This document shows, piece by piece, positions 37,212 through 47,652 of a DNA stretch of 64,000 nt. Each line of letters begins with the position of its first letter. Position 1 is the first letter of the stretch. This DNA is from Ailanthus altissimus. Lineage: Eukaryota; Streptophyta; Magnoliopsida; Sapindales; Simaroubaceae. The position numbers and the translations under genes were made by a program. The notes beneath the pieces are model-generated. The model did no database searches. It worked only from the letters and a program-made list of their open reading frames with translations, and was not told the origin of the DNA. The stretch covers positions 34,283,001 to 34,347,000 of the forward strand of contig OX327683.1 of the NCBI GenBank assembly GCA_946807835.1, read 5' to 3'.

Positions 37212-38189
37212 ATAATCAACTGGTTTCTCAGTCCACATCTCCATCAGTGTCTTCAACTCGATTGCTGTTGATGGTGACCGATTTACCACATAACAAGCGG
37301 TTTTGACTGCTTCAGCCCAAAATGTCTTGGCTAAACCTGCAGTTCTCAACATAGCTCTTGTTCTCTCCAATAAGGTTCTGTTCATCTGCTCTGCTACTCC
37401 ATTCTGCTGAGGCGTGTAAGCTGTGTTGAATTGTCGCTTGATGCCTTCTTGTTGACAGAATGCAATAAAATCCTCACTAGTATATTCTCCTCCATTATCT
37501 GTCCTTAAACACTTGATCTTCTTTTCTGATTCAAGTTCTACCCGCGCTCTGAATATTCTGAAAACTTCAAACACATATGACTTTTACTTGATTAGATACA
37601 CCCAATATTTCCTGGAGTAATCATCTATGAATGATACAAAATATCTCGCTCCTTCTAAGGACATCACCGGTGCTTGCCAAACATTAGAGTGTATCAATTC
37701 TAAAATTTCTTTACTTCTAGAACTGGATATGCTGAACTTTAATCTGTGATGCTTACTTGTGACACAGTGCTCACAGAAAGGTAAATGAACCGATTTGAGC
37801 CCAGGAAGTAAATTTTGATCAGAGAGAATCTTCAAATCTCGTTTCGACATATGGCCCAGTTTGCGATGCCACATTATCGTTGACTCTTTTACTGAACTAG
37901 TTGATGCAACAAATGCATCTCCTTCATGCAGTGTTTCTCCATTAAACATGTACAAATTTGCAGCAACCTTTTCTGCCTTCATTACTACAAGCGCGCCTTT
38001 GAGAATTTTCATTGTCCTATTTTTAATTTGGGTCTTACACCTAGTGTTATCTAATTGCCCCAATGACAAAAGATTCTTCTTGAGGCCTTTCACATGTCGC
38101 ACCTCCTGGATAATACGAACAGTACCATCGTACATCTTCATCTTGATGGATCCTATTCCAGCGATTTTCAAAGCATGATCGTTCCTCAT
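37212..38189 (-). pseudogene. copia GAG-pre-integrase and integrase core
   Basis: The open piece 37584-38189 carries WHRKLGHMSKRDLKIL and the HxC/CxxC finger (LPFCEHCVTSKHHR), then SFIDDYSRKYWVYLI. The piece 37209-37574 carries the integrase-core LRTDNGGEYTSEDFIAFC with DDE aspartates, and TAYTPQQNGVAEQMNRTL. A stop separates the two pieces at about 37580. The gene is cut at 37212 by the nested solo LTR. Confidence 0.9.
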
Positions 38190-38201
38190 ATATACAGATC
38201 C

Positions 38202-38540
38202 TCAAGAGGTAGGTTCATATTGATGGAACCATTCTCTTTTAGAGGTCATATGCCATGTATCTCCAGAATCCATGAGCCATACAGCAGAGAACCATTTTCT
38301 GCTTTCAACAACATTTGCTGCCTCGCTGTATAAAATTTCACCATCATCTGAGACGCTTACAATATTCCCTTGTGGTTTGTCCTCTACATTTTTCTTCAAT
38401 CCCCAGTAATCCTTCTTCAGATGGCCTCTCTTGCCACAATGGTAGCACTTAACGTTCTTCTTACTTTTGAATTTTGGTCTACCATGATTTTGACTTCCAC
38501 TGGGGCCACATTCTGTTGATCTACATCTCATCATTGTCAA
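38202..38540 (-). pseudogene. copia zinc knuckle and protease
   Basis: The frame shows the CCHC zinc knuckle CYHCGKRGHLKKDY, followed by the aspartic protease start WLMDSGDTWHMTSKREWF. The active-site DSG is kept. A stop separates it from the integrase piece. Confidence 0.88.
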
Positions 38541-38585
38541 AGCTTCTGCTTGCTGCGAACATTCTTATTTGTCTTCTTTATTTTT

Positions 38586-39195
38586 TCATCTTCGTTCTTC
38601 TCTCAGCACAGCAGCTGTAACATCATCGAAGACTAAGAAGCCCGTTAGGATATTATTTGTCAAATTGATGATGAGTTGATCATACGAATCTAGTAGGCTT
38701 TGAAGTAAAATCTTTGCACGTTCACCTGCCTCTATTTTATGCCCCAAGGAAGTGAGTTGGGAAAATAGAGTATTTATTGTGTTGATGTGCTCTGTCACTG
38801 AAGTGGATTCTGCCATTCGAAGAGTATACAATCTCTATTTTCAGAAGATCTTGTTGTGCAAAGATTTGGCCTCATATAATTTTATGAGAGTATCTCATAT
38901 CTCTTTTGCTGTCTTCTTTTTCGCCACACTGGATAGCACATTATCAGCAAGTGCTAGATGCAGATCAGCAACTGCATTACTATCAATCTCATTTCACTTA
39001 ATATCATCAGTGATACCAGCGGGACTTTCATCAATTGCTTCTAAGCACTTGTTTTTTCTTAAAATCGCCTTTATTTTCATTTTTCACAATGTAAAATTAC
39101 CTCCATTGAACTTCTCAACTTCGTATTTTGCCGCTATTGCTTTTCACCACAAACTGCTTTCTGCTAGGATCAGCTCCCACTGTTTCACGTGAATA
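38586..39195 (-). pseudogene. copia gag, multiple in-frame stops
   Basis: The minus strand reads a UBN2-type gag from about 39162 (AAKYEVEKFNGGNFTL) through NAVADLHLALADNVLSSVA, KLYEAKSLHNKIF and STSVTEHINTINTLFSQLTS. In-frame stops occur after NFTL, DIK, KEI and NKIF. The first three are TGA codons at places where copia gags normally have Trp. Confidence 0.85.
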
Positions 39196-39253
39196 GTACC
39201 CATACATATGAACAATGACTGTATACGTGAATAGTGACTTCTTTCAACCAGAA

Positions 39254-39265
39254 GCTTTAATACCA
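39254..39265 (-). other. Primer-binding site of the copia element
   Basis: TGGTATTAAAGC on the minus strand lies two bases inside the 5' LTR. It is the initiator-tRNA-Met type site (usual TGGTATCAGAGC) with two transition differences. Confidence 0.85.
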
Positions 39266-39267
39266 CT

Positions 39268-39687
39268 TGTTAGGAAATTGAAGGGTGATGCAGGGTCGCA
39301 GCTAAATCTAAATTGAGAAAAATAATAAAAATAAAAATAAGACAAAACACAAGTTTACGTGGTTCGGCTTTTAGCCTACGTCCACGGGTGAAGACAGAAG
39401 AATCTCTTACTATTAAAAATGGAGAATACAAGTATTGTAATGTTTTAGCTTTACAGCCCAAAACCCCAATACACATAATTCTCTCAAATCACTCAAAAAA
39501 TACACAAATTCTCTCAAAATTGCATAATAAAAGAATATACAAATTCTCTCAAAATTACATTTTGGAATAAATTGCTAAACTCTCCCATTTATAGGGAGAG
39601 TTTAGCATGGTGGACAGCCAAATAACCTTGTTGCTGGCATCGTGTGCCAACAATTATGTAGCTGGCACACGGTGCCAGCTACCAACA
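39268..39687 (-). repeat. 5' LTR of the copia element, 420 bp
   Basis: It starts TGTTAGGAAATTG and ends CCAACA (plus orientation) and has one copy of the central segment. About 17 bp of the central GGTGGACAGCCA hairpin (its second arm) are deleted compared with the copies in the 3' LTR. Confidence 0.93.
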
Positions 39688-39692
39688 ATCTC

Positions 39693-40450
39693 CTCGTAAG
39701 TTATTGATGTTTGTTGCTATTGCAACTGCTAAGCTCTTATTATCTCTTATGAATACTCCCATGCCTGCCATTTATCTCCATTTGTTAGTAGTTCCATTCA
39801 CATTTATCTTCTCCCTTAGTTAGTAATTGCATTCACATTTATCTTATATCCATCACTGGGAGCATCTTCATTGTCTTTTTCTCGAGTCTCCTTGCTTTTT
39901 ATAATGCCTCTCAAAGTAATTTTGTTCCTCTCCATACTACTACTACTTAAGTCCAAATATGCTTCAAACTTTAGCAATTAATCTCTGCGCGGTCTTCTTG
40001 CTTTCATTTCATCAAAGCTCTATTTATTGCTTACCAATTTACCGATAAAATTCATTACTAACCCCTCTATCTCGTCACTGGTATTGACTATAGTTTTATG
40101 TTTTATAAAGCTCTATATATCCATATTTTCAATTCCTTTCACTAAACCTACAAAATGAGAGCAATTCCATATTGACTTATTAGCTTTACACTTGACTAAT
40201 GCATGAAAACAATTTTCTTATTCCTCAAGGTACCTTTGGTGAGTTGGACGGGATACAAATTTACTGCATGCAGTGCAAAAACTGTTAGAAAAGCATGTTG
40301 GATAATGCTTTTCATAAGAATATCTTTACCTTATGAGGGATTGCCACTGTCCATATGAGTCTCAAACCTCTCCCTTAAGTTGTTGAGGTTGATGGATACA
40401 AAGAAGCCATTCATTCAAGAGCCACATAATACCAACTCTTCACTAAATAC
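39693..40450 (-). pseudogene. LINE-type zf-RVT and RNase H remnant, 5' part
   Basis: The minus strand shows WTVAIPHKVKIFL-stop-KALSN near 40370-40290, ENCFHALVKCKANKSIWN near 40220-40160, and GMGVFIRDNKSLAVAIATN near 39760-39705. This is the zf-RVT zinc-finger module followed by the RNase H-like domain of a plant LINE polyprotein. It is full of stops. Its last codons continue across the copia insertion at 32712. Its far 5' end fades out near 40450-40550. Confidence 0.72.
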
Positions 40451-41475
40451 ACCCTTCTTATCATAGTGTCAATACATTTTATCTTCCGCCTTTATCAAGG
40501 ATAGAGTTATTTTAAAAATTATCAGGCCATCTTCCTCTCTAAATGCATGTTTTATCATTAATCTCTTTCATTTATTCTCCTCGTCAATTAGAGTTTTTAC
40601 TTTTTTTATCACTAAAAAAGTAATTTAAAGAGATGTTAGTCTAAAAGTTAAACATTTGGATAGCTGCTTATTATTGGGCTTAAGAGCTACGACCCAACAC
40701 TAAGCCCTTAGTATAGAAGCGTGACTTTTTTTTTTTTTTTAAAGAGATGGAAGAATGAATTTTGATATTTGATAAAAATCTTGAAACTAAATTGACTGTA
40801 CACAGTTTATATTACTAAATAGTTATCACTAAAAAATATATATGAAAGTATCTCTTAATCATACGCGACTAAGCGTTTTATTATTTAGCATTTTTATAAT
40901 TAACGGCCAATTACTATTTTTTTTTAAATTTTTTTTGAAGACGTCAATAATCAAAGTAATGGGGTAAAAACACTCCATTTTAAATCATTCTCAATCTGAC
41001 ACTAAATTTCACTTAAACTATAATTTGGGTAAATAAAATCCAATTGAGCTAAGAAAGCAAATTAATTGCACGGTACGGCTCATATGATAAAAAGAAGTGG
41101 GTGACTTTCATAAATTTGATACCAAGTTTGAAAATTAAGAATAATTATATATGTACAATATGTGTAAAATTATATTTATTCCTTTCAGCATTTATTTGGG
41201 TAAATAATCCAAAAGTAAATCTATCAATCCAATTAATTAATGCATTTTATCTCAAGAAATTAAATTGCATTTAGAAAAATTTTAATTCATTAACGCGTAT
41301 CAGAATAACCAAATTCAAAATTTTTTAAAAAAAAAGAATAACCAAATTCAATCAAAATTAGATCTAAATTAATTGAATCACGAAAATAACGAACTGAGTT
41401 GAAGTTGACTAGTAATTAACAGTCCAATTACGAGTTACTCACCCAGACTGAGATGTTACGTAAACCCTAGTTTTA
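40451..41475. other. AT-rich DNA upstream of the PPR gene
   Basis: No coding frame is supported. The right end should contain the promoter of the plus-strand PPR gene. LINE remnants may extend somewhat into the left end. Confidence 0.5.
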
Positions 41476-41676
41476 GTGCCCAGCCTAAAATTGGGTCTGG
41501 GCCCGATTAATACGGGTAAGAGCCCAGTAAGCCCTACTGCTTCCGCGTCTCGTTTATGCTTTTCACTCACTTTCACTGGCACAAGCGGAGCCGCCGAACG
41601 CCGAAAAACTGCTAAGTCAAAGCAAAATCGCTCTTCCGTTTCCCTTTTTGCGCCCTTACCCCAATCACCTGTGACC

Positions 41677-42861
41677 ATGCCTGTGACCTTCCATCGCCTC
41701 CTCACTTCCATTCTCAGAAACTCTAAACTTCCTTATATCTCTTCTCTCTCCTCTTTCCACGTGCCCCCAACCTCCACATACCAGTCCCTCAATCATCACC
41801 CCCACCGCCCCATTTCCTCCTCGCCCGACGCGCCAAAACTAACGCCAGACGCCCAAACCCAGACCCAAATCCAAACCCGAACTCGAACTCCACTAGAAAA
41901 ACAATTCGAAACATGGATCCAACACCTCAAACCCGGTTTCACCTCGTCCGACGTCGTTTTAGCCCTGCAAGCCCAATCAGACCCCGATCTCGCCCTTGAC
42001 ATCTTCCGATGGACGGCCCAGCAACACGGGTACAGGCACAATCACGAGACTTATGTCACCGTAATCCAGCTTCTACTCAACGGCAGACGCAACCGCCACG
42101 TGGAAACCCTCGCCGAAGAAGTCATTGCCGGAAACTGTGAGATGTCTGTCCCTCTCTACAACTTGATCATTAGATTCTGTTGCGGTCGGAAGCTCTTATT
42201 TAATCGCGCCTTTGATGTGTACAAGAAAATGCTGAAATCGGAAAATTGTAAGCCCACGCTTGAGACATTCACTCTGTTATTGAGTTCACTACTAAGGAGA
42301 TTTAACAAGTTGAATGTTTGTTATGTTTATTTGCATTCGGTTAGGTCGCTGGATAAGCAAATGAAATCGTTAGGGGTTATACCTGATACGTACGCATTGA
42401 ATATGATAATTAAGGCTTATGCTAAGTGTCTTCAGGTTGATGATGCTATTAGGGTTTTTCGTGAAATGGGGTTGTATGGATGTGAACCGAATGAATACAC
42501 TTATAGTTATATCGCAAAGGGGTTGTGTGAGAAGGGGAGAGTGGAGCAGGGTTTAGGTTTTTATAAGGAGATGAGGGAGAAGGGATTGGTGCCGAGTGGG
42601 AATTGCTATATGATTTTGATTTGTAGTCTTGCATTGGAGCGGAGATTTGAGGATGCTATTGAAATTGTGTTTGATATGTTGGGGAATTCAATGGGAGCAG
42701 ATATGTTGACGTATAAGACTTTGTTGGAAGGGTTGTGTAGGGAAGGAAGGGGAAGTGAGGCTCTTGAGTTGCTAGAGGAGTTTCGAAGGAGGGATGTGGC
42801 GATGGGTGTAAGGAATTACAAGACTTTGTTGAATGAATTGCATTTTCTTGGTCGAGAGTAA
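41677..42861 (+). CDS. PPR protein, P class, organelle-targeted (394 aa)
   Basis: This is an intronless frame. An upstream in-frame ATG at 41476 would give 461 aa, but the ATG at 41677 opens an amphipathic, Arg/Ser-rich and acid-free N-terminus (MPVTFHRLLTSILRNSKL) typical of mitochondrial import. PPR-like helical repeats begin around residue 100 (FRWTAQQHGYRHNHETYVTVI). They continue through DTYALNMIIKAYAKCLQVDD, NEYTYSYIAKGLCEKGR, SGNCYMILICSLALERRFED and DMLTYKTLLEGLCREGR. Such proteins bind organellar transcripts. It is followed, on the same strand, by two FKBP genes. From memory this matches the position of AT3G25210. The minus-strand ORFs over it are shadows. Confidence 0.88.
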   Translation: MPVTFHRLLTSILRNSKLPYISSLSSFHVPPTSTYQSLNHHPHRPISSSPDAPKLTPDAQTQTQIQTRTRTPLEKQFETWIQHLKPGFTSSDVVLALQAQSDPDLALDIFRWTAQQHGYRHNHETYVTVIQLLLNGRRNRHVETLAEEVIAGNCEMSVPLYNLIIRFCCGRKLLFNRAFDVYKKMLKSENCKPTLETFTLLLSSLLRRFNKLNVCYVYLHSVRSLDKQMKSLGVIPDTYALNMIIKAYAKCLQVDDAIRVFREMGLYGCEPNEYTYSYIAKGLCEKGRVEQGLGFYKEMREKGLVPSGNCYMILICSLALERRFEDAIEIVFDMLGNSMGADMLTYKTLLEGLCREGRGSEALELLEEFRRRDVAMGVRNYKTLLNELHFLGRE

Positions 42862-45214
42862 ATTCGACCTGCAACTTTCTGTTTTTGTTTGGTGATGTGT
42901 ACTTTGATGTCAACTTCAAGAGCAACTATGCAAAAACTGTTAAGATGGGTTTTCCCTTGAGCCAATTTTGCATCAACTTTTGAATGATGGATCTTAAGAG
43001 TTGATGTGGTATTGTGATTCTGTCCGAACTTTCTCAAGATAGACTTGCATTTCTTTTTCTTTCCTATGGAGAGAATAACAGTGCAATCACTGAAAAAAAG
43101 GGGAGATGAGGTGGGTAATTCATATGACGATTCTATTCCAGACTTTACGTCTATTTTGTGCTACCTGAAATTCGATGCAATACAGACTTGAAGAGAAGAA
43201 TCTTCAATCTGTTAAATGATGCAGCCAAAATTGCTAACTAGGTGTTCATTTTGAGCTTCTGATCGCTAGATGTATATTAGATGTAGTGTGGTGAACCTTT
43301 CCGGACTTTTTGGAAGATTGATTCACGTATCTCTTTCTAAGGAGATAAAGGAAGTGTTCTGTTTGGCCATCTGGGCCGGATGCTCAGCCTCTTGACCACA
43401 GCACCATTGATTGTTTATATTTGAGATGCTACAAAAATGTAAATCTTCCGGCATTATTGGACGGACCTGCCTTACCTCTCTGTTACGATTTGAAAGTCAA
43501 GTCAGATGGTAATTACTTCAGTGCTGATAATATATATTCAGAGATCAGAATCAGAAATTAGAAGATGGACCTCTTTCAGTGGATGTAGCATGCTATATCG
43601 TGAAAGCCGGCTCATATTAGTTGTTGCTAGCAGCAAGGCAATGTTATGCCTCTGTATTGACACAAAAAAAAAAAAAAACCCAAAATCGCCTTTTTTTTTC
43701 TTTTAAACTTGATTGTAATTAGAAGTTGCCACCGGTCAGTTCATTATTATCCAAGAACTTAGGTTGTTCAGCTGCAGTTTCATTGCATAGTAGAAATTAT
43801 ATTTCGTAGTCTTTTCTGTTAACCGCATTGCACTGTCTTTTGGACTTTGGACGTAGTTGATTTTTTTTTTTGAAGTAACTATTTTGGCGAACGTATAGAA
43901 AATGTGTTCCTCAAAACAAGTTTTCTCTTGTTGTACTGACCAATTTCTCTTCATGTTTGATCTCTACAAGCGGATTTCAGTACCTTCAATTCCTTTCATT
44001 TTCTGGATGCATCTATCACAATTCTTTTGCTGTAGTTACCCGCATCTCACTATGAGAGCAGTGATCTTCTAAGACTCCTGACTTGATTTTTGGTGTGCGA
44101 GTGGATCTCTTTAGCTGCTGGGCTGTTTTCGTGGATATTCTCAAAACCGTAATAATTTCCACGAGCGACCACGAACCGGGCTACGAAGCTGATTTTCCTC
44201 GAATTTTTTCTTCCCGGCCTTGGCCTTGTATGTGAATCTCTTCATTTATAATCATTTATTTTTTCTAGTTGTAATTTTTTAGATTATAGTTAAAATAACT
44301 CGATATATCTTGTGAATTTTAGTTTTAAAATACAGTATCAAAATTTTACACACGTGTTTTTGTTTCATCATACATATGATCTCTTGTTAATTGTACTATT
44401 TCACTCGTTATCTCTTGATGTGAACTAGTTTTATTTTTCTTTTTTCTCTTTACATATATGTTTATGTAGTTACTTCCGAGACTTCATATCAAGATTTTCG
44501 GATCAAACGGTTCTACCAATATTTTATTAGTCATTTGTATGTGCATGTTTCTGGAAGATAGTAAAACGGCAGTTTTAATATGATCTGTTGGTCTTATTTA
44601 GCCTCCTTTCTGAGTGGCAACTGGCAAATTAAATAATTCAGATCCAAAATGAAAATTTATTCTTGAACCCCGGGCGGATTTCCATAATAATTATTTTCCT
44701 TTCTCTTTACCATAAATTGAAAAACGCCAAAAAAGAAAAAAGTTAAGAAAAAGAAAGTAGATGTAGAATTAGTGCTGAAACCAGAGAAGTTTCAGTCTCA
44801 CATTTATAGGTTTAGTCTTCAGAATGATATATAATCACTTGATAGAAGCTTTATTAGAGACATCAGAGCGGTTGATTTGTGAGTCGACAGTCTTCTCCAC
44901 TTCTTGCCTCTTGCCCCTTCTCTTCTCTTTCCCTTTCTGTATCTCCATCTCCACTTCCTCCTCCTGGGGGAAAAAAACAAAAAGAAAAGAGAAACTTAAA
45001 AATTCGAATTAACCATTGATTGTCAAAAGATTAAAAGATTGGCACCGAGTGAAAAGAGAGAAAGAGCAGACAACTAACGTTGATGGTTTTAGCGTCAGGA
45101 ATCTTAGCTGCAACTCTATGGATGCCTTATATCACGGGCAGGGTGTTTGTCATTAATCCAAAAGACTAGTTTGTTAAGTAATACTGTATATCTACTCTTA
45201 TATATTTAAGATTC
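42862..45214. other. 3' flank of the PPR gene and intergenic DNA
   Basis: The first few hundred bases are the likely 3' untranslated region of the PPR gene. A pyrimidine-rich stretch at about 44890-44960 looks like a plant 5' leader, and a 28-codon ATG frame follows at 45083, but I do not support a gene. Nothing else is recognised. Confidence 0.45.
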
Positions 45215-46021
45215 ACCCAATCACGTGACGCCCTCGTCACGGTACGGCCCAAACTCAATGACCAACTTGGCCCATATTGCCCATCCCCCCGGGACTAGGG
45301 ACTCACTACTCATGTGACAATCTCCATTGGGGCACAAGACACAGGATTTTTAGGGCCCACTTGGCCCGTATTGCCCATCCCCTGTCTGCATAGGGGACTC
45401 ACATCCCATATGGCAATCTCCATTGGGGCAATTTTAGGGGCTCACATACGAATGAGAATTTGGGTTTGCTTTGATATCACTTATCACGACCCGACTTCTC
45501 GAACCCGCGCGGCCTTAGACACTTGCTAGTACTAAACAGCCTACAAGACCCCAATTAACCAAAGAAAGAGATGAAGAAGAAGCACACCAAGTGTTTGAGA
45601 GAATGCTCTCGTATTTTATTACTAAAGAGAAATTACAAAGCTATAGAATTACAAGTTATGAGTATTTCTACAATTTGGAGGATTTGGAGGATGGTTTCTC
45701 AAATGAGAACACCACCTATTTATAGCTAAAGTTATATACAATGGGCGGCTATGATTTATCTAATCCAATGGTCCACATCTAAATAGGAGGATATGCTAAG
45801 GAATATTCCAAAGATGCCAACTACCAAAAGAATATCTTAAAGAATATGCTTTTTTTTTAAAAACTCTCCCACCTACCACACACATGTGGCATTAACCTAA
45901 ATTCATTGGGCCTTTTAGAAGCTTCAACTCATATAACACATCATGGGCCAAAACCCCTCTGGGTGGTTTTGTCGCGCACCAAATACTCGAGTAATTGCTT
46001 GAGAATATTTGAGGTGTGACA
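45215..46021 (-). mobile_element. Truncated LTR retrotransposon: one LTR, PBS and part of the leader
   Basis: On the minus strand an LTR of about 540 bp starts TGTCACACCTC at 46021. It contains the TATA box GCTATAAATAGG near 45720 and ends near 45482. Directly beyond it TGATATCAAAGC (45468-45479) matches an initiator-Met PBS apart from two transitions. The following leader has a diverged tandem duplication of about 96 bp (CAATCTCCATTGGGGCA at 45318 and 45414). No gag/pol or second LTR follows, so the element is a 5' fragment. The left end is uncertain. Confidence 0.65.
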
Positions 46022-47652
46022 CTTAGTTACCATGAAACGAATATTACGGTGCCAAATAATCTCCATGGGCGCGCCACCAACTGTGCAACACCTACCTAGT
46101 ATAATCTTCGCCTCCATTAACAGTACGTTCGTTAACTTAACATTCGCTCTAGCCGAATCACTTCTGTTTTTTATTTATTGTGGGGAGAAGCTGGTGAAGA
46201 AACTTTGTATGTATTTAGTATTCATGCATGTCGAGCACGTGTCATCCTTTACCACGTGGCTCTCTTTTAACATTATCATTCTCTCCAGTCTTCACTACTC
46301 GATCATTGTTTTAAGTGGCGTTAAATACGCACCTATCTTAAATAATTATGAATACGTTCGGTATTTGTGACTTTTGTAAAAATTGATAGAACTCTTGTAA
46401 AAATATTTTAAAAGTAAATTGGCATAATTTTTATTTAAATCTTGAAAATTAAAAAATGATATTAAACACCTTGAATTTTATTTATTTTTAAATATTTTAA
46501 ACAAAAATAATATTAAAATGGCATCTATTATAAATAAAGTAAATTATATAAAATTTGGAATTTTAAAAGATTAAAATGACATCTATTATGTGAAAAACAA
46601 AATGAATTTAATAAAGAAACCAACATTTTAAATTAAAATCACATTTATTATCTGAAAACAAAATAAAACAAATTATTTAAAGAATTTGAATATAGACATA
46701 TAATATGTTATAAAAATTTGGATATAGATATGCTATTTCATTTAGAATGCATAGCTTTGAAATAAATTGTACAATGAACGATACAATACTTGTCAAATAC
46801 TTTAATAGTCTACTAGGTAATAAAATAATATAAAGTAATTTTAAATATTATAAAATTTAATTATTTAATAAATATTAACACATTACTCCAGTTGAAAACA
46901 AATAGAACACTACTTAAAAAATACAACACCATTCTTTTTATAATACCTAGTGTTACCTTTGTTTCACATGTGTGTATATAAAAAGTTATGCTATACGTAT
47001 ATAGTTGAGATATAATTTGTATTTAAATGATGTATTTCAAGTAATGATTACCATTTATTAAATAGTTATTAATTTTTTTTATTTTTTTATTAATATAATA
47101 ATTATATAATTCTAATCAATAATTATCACATAAAATGTCACATTACTCGAGATATAAATTTTATATCTCAATTATATACGTATAATATTACTCATATATA
47201 TGTGTATATACGCATATGCGTGTGATGTTTGATAATAGTGCAAATTGCGAACTTAGTTAATAAAGTATTAACCAATTAAATAATAATTCTTACCTCTTTA
47301 TTTTTACTTGAATTTATGTAGTTGTAAGTGTAAAACACATTCATGATTATTTGAGCAACGCTGGGGCAATTTAACTTTGTATGTTGAAAATATAAAATTT
47401 ATCCTTGTATGTTAATGTTTTTAAAATTCCAAATCCATCATTCTATAAAACAGAGAAACTTTGTTTTTTTTTTTTGACTGAATTAGCTATTAAGTTATGG
47501 GCCGTGGCACCTTTTACCATGGAGTAGTGGTTGCTGGATTGGACCCTGGTTTTGAGCGGCCCTACCCACGTACGACTTGAGCCCATTACATAAGGGTCCC
47601 GGTTGATGTAGCGAAGAGCAATGACACAGCGCGAGACAAAAACAAGATAGAG
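46022..47652. other. AT-rich DNA upstream of the ER-type FKBP gene
   Basis: Three loose copies of a 60-70 bp unit (TTAAAATG.CATCTATTAT) occur at about 46510-46680, and a MITE-like palindrome at about 46975-47225. The last 150 bp, GC-richer, should hold the FKBP promoter and leader. No gene is supported. Confidence 0.5.
46975..47225. mobile_element. Short inverted-repeat (MITE-like) element, about 250 bp
   Basis: The left arm GCTATACGTATATAGTTGAGATATAA and the reverse complement of the right arm, ATTATACGTATATAATTGAGATATAA, match over about 60 bp, with an AT-rich loop. Ends and target duplication were not fixed. Related AT-rich words (AAGTAATGAT, GATATAAA) recur in other intergenic parts of the window. 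Confidence 0.6.

Larger units (their letters stand above)
32718..39687 (-). mobile_element. Degenerate Ty1/copia LTR retrotransposon (6970 bp) with a nested solo LTR
   Basis: LTRs are at 32718-33772 (3') and 39268-39687 (5'). Both begin TGTTAGGAAATTG and end CCAACA in plus orientation. A 5-bp target duplication ATCTC flanks the element at 32713-32717 and 39688-39692. On the minus strand the order is PBS, gag, zinc knuckle, protease, GAG-pre-integrase, integrase, reverse transcriptase, RNase H, PPT. That is the copia order (integrase before RT). Many stops and frameshifts make it non-autonomous. Domain wording is of the TNT1/Tork type. Without the 1354-bp solo LTR and its 5-bp duplication the element would be about 5.6 kb. 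Confidence 0.95.

Noticed and set aside
41476..41676. 67-codon N-terminal extension of the PPR ORF from the first ATG
   Set aside because: It is open in frame, but its composition is unlike a targeting peptide and the internal ATG at 41677 starts a better one. It is more likely 5' leader.
45083..45169. 28-codon ORF MVLASGILAATLWMPYITGR... after a leader-like pyrimidine-rich stretch
   Set aside because: It is too short to support alone, no family is recognised and no downstream exon is visible. It could be a first exon cut off by the adjacent LTR fragment.
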